Made by a program: the position numbers and the translations under genes. The notes beneath the pieces are model-generated. The model searched no databases, had not been told where the DNA came from, and saw only the letters and a list, made by a program, of their open reading frames with translations. 64,000 nucleotides of DNA from Dehalococcoidia bacterium (lineage in GTDB: Bacteria > Chloroflexota > Dehalococcoidia > SHYB01). Location: positions 1 through 64,000 of the forward strand of contig SHYB01000002.1 of the NCBI GenBank assembly GCA_009693015.1, read 5' to 3'. Each line of letters begins with the position of its first letter. Position 1 is the first letter of the stretch. Positions 61,567 to 64,000 of the stretch are shown in pieces.

Positions 61567-62287
61567 TCGCCGCCTCCGTCACGCCCGTAGTTTCTTCCTT
61601 CATCTCCAGAGCGCCCAGGCCGGACTCTTCCAAGGGAACGACCGTCGCCTTGCGCTGCGGCAGCACCTCTCCGCGGTTGAGCCACACCTTCACGCCCACC
61701 TGCCCCATCGTCGTGTGCGCCTCGGCAATGCCGAAGTCAATGTCCGCGCGCAACGTATGCAGCGGCACCTGGCCCTCGTGGTCCTTCTCCACACGCGCGA
61801 TTTCCGCCCCGCCCAGCCGCCCCGAAGCCACCACCTTGATGCCCTTAGCCCCCGCCTGCATGCTCCGCGCCACCGCTTGCTTAATCGCGCGGCGGTAGGA
61901 AAGCCGACGCTCAATCTGATCGGCGATGTTGCGCGCCACAAGATACGCATCCAGCTCAGGCTGGCGAATCTCTTGAATATTGATCTTCACCCGCTTGCCG
62001 CTCATCGTCTCCAACTCCTTGCGAATCTCTTCCACGCGCTGCCCGCCACGGCCGATGACAATCCCAGGCCGTGCAGTGTGGATGTTCACCACCACCTCAT
62101 GCGCCCCGCGTTCGATCTCCACCTTCGCCACGCCCGCATCCGGATAGCGTTCCCAGATCGCCTTGCGGAAAGAAAGATCCTCCAGCAGGAGGGTGCGGAA
62201 GACCGCCGGCTTGGTGGCGAACCACCGCGCCTGCCAGTCTCGGATTACGCCGAGGCGGAATCCTACGGGGTGTACCTTGTGGCCCAA
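61544..62287 (-). CDS. rpsC: 30S ribosomal protein uS3
   Basis: 247 residues from a TTG: (M)[18 protein letters not shown] is the conserved start, one base after the rplV stop. The KH domain has [20 protein letters not shown], and [17 protein letters not shown] is near the end. A short Glu/Ala tail follows. Confidence 0.96.
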   Translation of the reverse strand: MGHKVHPVGFRLGVIRDWQARWFATKPAVFRTLLLEDLSFRKAIWERYPDAGVAKVEIERGAHEVVVNIHTARPGIVIGRGGQRVEEIRKELETMSGKRVKINIQEIRQPELDAYLVARNIADQIERRLSYRRAIKQAVARSMQAGAKGIKVVASGRLGGAEIARVEKDHEGQVPLHTLRADIDFGIAEAHTTMGQVGVKVWLNRGEVLPQRKATVVPLEESGLGALEMKEETTGVTEAANAAAEKN

Positions 62288-62288
62288 C

Positions 62289-62627
62289 CTATGCCTCCCC
62301 CTCATCCACCACGACGGTAATGTGGGCATAGCGCTTTTGCACACGCCCGGCGCGGCCGCGCGCCATGGGCTGAAAGCGCTTCAGCTTCATTCCGTCCGTA
62401 GCAGTGATTCCTGCGACCCGAAGCCGGTCTGGTTGCATCTGATAGTTCTGCTCCGCGTTGGCTGCGGCAGATTTGACCGCCTTGGCCACCTCCGCCGCCG
62501 AAGGCGTGGGCATGAACCGCAGAATCGTCAGCGCTTCTGCCACCTTGCGGCCCCGCACCTCATTGCATATGAGGCGCAGCTTCCGAGGCGATACTCCGAT
62601 GTTGCGTGCTACTGCTTTTGCTTCCAC
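62289..62627 (-). CDS. rplV: 50S ribosomal protein uL22
   Basis: 112 residues. [38 protein letters not shown] and [20 protein letters not shown] (tunnel-lining loop) are diagnostic. Confidence 0.97.
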   Translation of the reverse strand: MEAKAVARNIGVSPRKLRLICNEVRGRKVAEALTILRFMPTPSAAEVAKAVKSAAANAEQNYQMQPDRLRVAGITATDGMKLKRFQPMARGRAGRVQKRYAHITVVVDEGEA

Positions 62628-62636
62628 GGTTCCCCG

Positions 62637-62933
62637 CTAACTCGCCGCGACTTCCGACGTCTTTTCCGACCTTGCCTTGCCAATATGCCCACGGAACGTG
62701 CGCGTGGGAGCGAACTCCCCCAGCCGGTGCCCGATCATGTTCTCCGTAATGAACACCGGCACATGCTTGCGCCCGTCATGCACTGCAATGGTGAGCCCCA
62801 CAAACTCCGGCATGATCATGGAGGGGCGCGACCACGTCTTGATAATAACCTTCTGTTGCGATCGGGCCGCCGCCTGCACCCGCTTCATCAGCTTGGGCTG
62901 GATGAACGGCCCCTTCTTCGTTGAGCGTGACAT
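62637..62933 (-). CDS. rpsS: 30S ribosomal protein uS19
   Basis: 98 residues. [40 protein letters not shown] and [17 protein letters not shown] are diagnostic. Confidence 0.97.
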   Translation of the reverse strand: MSRSTKKGPFIQPKLMKRVQAAARSQQKVIIKTWSRPSMIMPEFVGLTIAVHDGRKHVPVFITENMIGHRLGEFAPTRTFRGHIGKARSEKTSEVAAS

Positions 62934-62937
62934 GGGT

Positions 62938-63765
62938 CTACTTTCTCCGCTTGACGATCATAGCCGAGCTCTTGTTGACTCGCCGCGTCTTCTTGCCCAG
63001 GGTGGGCTTGCCCCAAGGGGACTTGGGACTAGGCATGCCGATGCCGGCGCGGCCTTCGCCGCCGCCATGCGGGTGATCGCGCGGCGTCATCGCCACGCCG
63101 CGCACCATGGGACGCCGCCCGCGGTGCCGCGTCGCCCCCGCCTTGCCCAGCACGCGGTTCTTATGATCGCTGTTGCTCAACTGCCCCAGTGTCGCCATGC
63201 ATTCGCCGTCAAAGCGGCGAGTCTCCCCAGAGGGCAGGCGCACCAGCACATACTCGTCTTCCTTCGCCAGCAGCTGGGCCGACCCTCCCGCGGAACGGAC
63301 GATCTGCCCGCCCTTGCCGCGCTGCAGCTCCACATTGTGGATGCGCGATCCGGTGGGAATGTTCTTCATCGGCAGCGCATTGCCCAACTTGATCTCCGAC
63401 CCCGCGCCGGATTGCACCTTCGCGCCCACCTCCAGGCCCTGGGGCGCCAGCATATACCGCTTCTCCCCATCAACGTAGAACACCAGGGCGATGCGCGCCG
63501 TGCGATTCGGATCGTACTCGATGGTCTTCACTATGCCGGGCACGCCGAGCTTATCGCGCCGGAAGTCAATCGTCCGCAGCAGTTGCTTGGACCCGCCGCC
63601 CCGATGGCGCACGGTGATCACCCCGCGGAAGTTCCGTCCGGCGTGATGCTTCCCTTTGGACTTGGTGAGCGACTTCTCCGGCTTGCGCGTGGTGATCTCG
63701 TCAAAGGTGACGCTCACCATCTCGCGGCGAGAGGCAGTATATGGTCGGAACTTCTTGACGGGCAT
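62938..63765 (-). CDS. rplB: 50S ribosomal protein uL2
   Basis: 275 residues. [40 protein letters not shown] and [20 protein letters not shown] (peptidyl transferase-centre loop) are diagnostic. It follows rplW in the S10 operon order. Confidence 0.98.
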   Translation of the reverse strand: MPVKKFRPYTASRREMVSVTFDEITTRKPEKSLTKSKGKHHAGRNFRGVITVRHRGGGSKQLLRTIDFRRDKLGVPGIVKTIEYDPNRTARIALVFYVDGEKRYMLAPQGLEVGAKVQSGAGSEIKLGNALPMKNIPTGSRIHNVELQRGKGGQIVRSAGGSAQLLAKEDEYVLVRLPSGETRRFDGECMATLGQLSNSDHKNRVLGKAGATRHRGRRPMVRGVAMTPRDHPHGGGEGRAGIGMPSPKSPWGKPTLGKKTRRVNKSSAMIVKRRK

Positions 63766-63774
63766 GGCTTTTCC

Positions 63775-64000
63775 CTAGCTCCCGAAGAGCTCGATCTTTT
63801 CGCCGGCTTTGAGAGTCACAATGGCCTTCTTCCACGAACGCTGCTGCGTCGGCTTGCGCCCAAAGCGCTTCATCTTGCCCTGCACGTTCATGACGTTGAC
63901 CTGAGTCACCTGCACCTTGAAGGCCAGCTTGACTGCTTCCTTGATCTGGGCCTTGCTGGCCGCATCGCTGACCTCAAACACATATTTCCCCTTCTCCGCT
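63775..64000 (-). CDS. rplW: 50S ribosomal protein uL23, C-terminal part (cut by window end)
   Basis: The visible 75 residues read AEKGKYVFEVSDAASKAQIK, EAVKLAFKVQVTQVNVMNVQ and WKKAIVTLKAGEKIELF, the uL23 fold near the tunnel exit. The frame continues to the window edge, so the N terminus and the earlier S10-operon genes lie outside. Confidence 0.95.
   Translation of the reverse strand, partial: AEKGKYVFEVSDAASKAQIKEAVKLAFKVQVTQVNVMNVQGKMKRFGRKPTQQRSWKKAIVTLKAGEKIELFGS

Overview
The window is a GC-rich (about two-thirds G+C) bacterial chromosome segment with no rRNA, tRNA, CRISPR array or transposase that I can recognise. Several features suggest a Chloroflexota lineage of the Dehalococcoidia/SAR202 type. 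It carries many enzymes for acyl-CoA and organic-acid breakdown: four CaiB-type CoA-transferases, two acyl-CoA dehydrogenases, four metal-dependent amidohydrolases, several SDRs, a flavin LLM oxidoreductase and a double-hotdog dehydratase. It also has lipoprotein solute-binding proteins with Pro/Thr linkers, a UGSC-type selenoprotein, and ribosomal proteins with long Ala/Pro/Lys tails. The lineage is inference from gene content, not from a tree.

Layout. 1-4.0 kb: three tandem family-5 solute-binding lipoproteins (one cut by the window edge). 4.2-12.3 kb: SDR, a coupled CaiB pair, an MFS carrier, an acetyl-CoA hydrolase/transferase-type enzyme, and a gene with an in-frame TGA that reads as a selenocysteine glutaredoxin fused to a DinB/YfiT domain. 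12.6-19.9 kb: dehydratase, LLM oxidoreductase, amidohydrolase, SDR, a frameshifted RidA and a SnoaL-like protein. 20.0-22.5 kb: a decayed DUF6883-DUF4926 pair, then a second selenoprotein (UGSC family) and a partner-like gene. 22.7-29.3 kb: a low-GC nuclease-like gene, SDR, DUF2203, a MrfA-like helicase with DUF503, and a frameshifted formamidopyrimidine-DNA glycosylase.

29.4-38.3 kb is a long operon behind a sigma70-like promoter and a SAM-I riboswitch with a terminator: mtnA, mtnP, a rhodanese, ahcY and metK, followed without a clear break by a sugar-1-phosphate nucleotidyltransferase, a phosphohexomutase and a PGI/PMI isomerase. The first five genes form the SAM-use and salvage cycle (SAM synthesis, S-adenosylhomocysteine and methylthioadenosine recycling), so SAM-responsive control makes sense. 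38.3-47.2 kb is a second catabolic block: two acyl-CoA dehydrogenases, tandem amidohydrolases, and a second CaiB pair built like the first.

47.7-64.0 kb, all on the minus strand, is the S10-spc-alpha ribosomal cluster from rplW to rpsI, with secY, adk, map, infA, rpoA and truA, ending in a strong terminator.

The most unusual content is (i) two selenoprotein genes whose UGA codons are each followed at the right distance by a 6-bp hairpin with a five-base loop of the form NGTNT, and (ii) a modular intergenic repeat family (about a dozen copies between 7.9 and 47.5 kb, all in the same orientation). The repeat has two covarying hairpins, a one-base-loop G-quadruplex motif, and smaller palindromic units nested inside some copies. 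At least five genes or gene remnants contain frameshifts, so base-level errors or real decay should be kept in mind.
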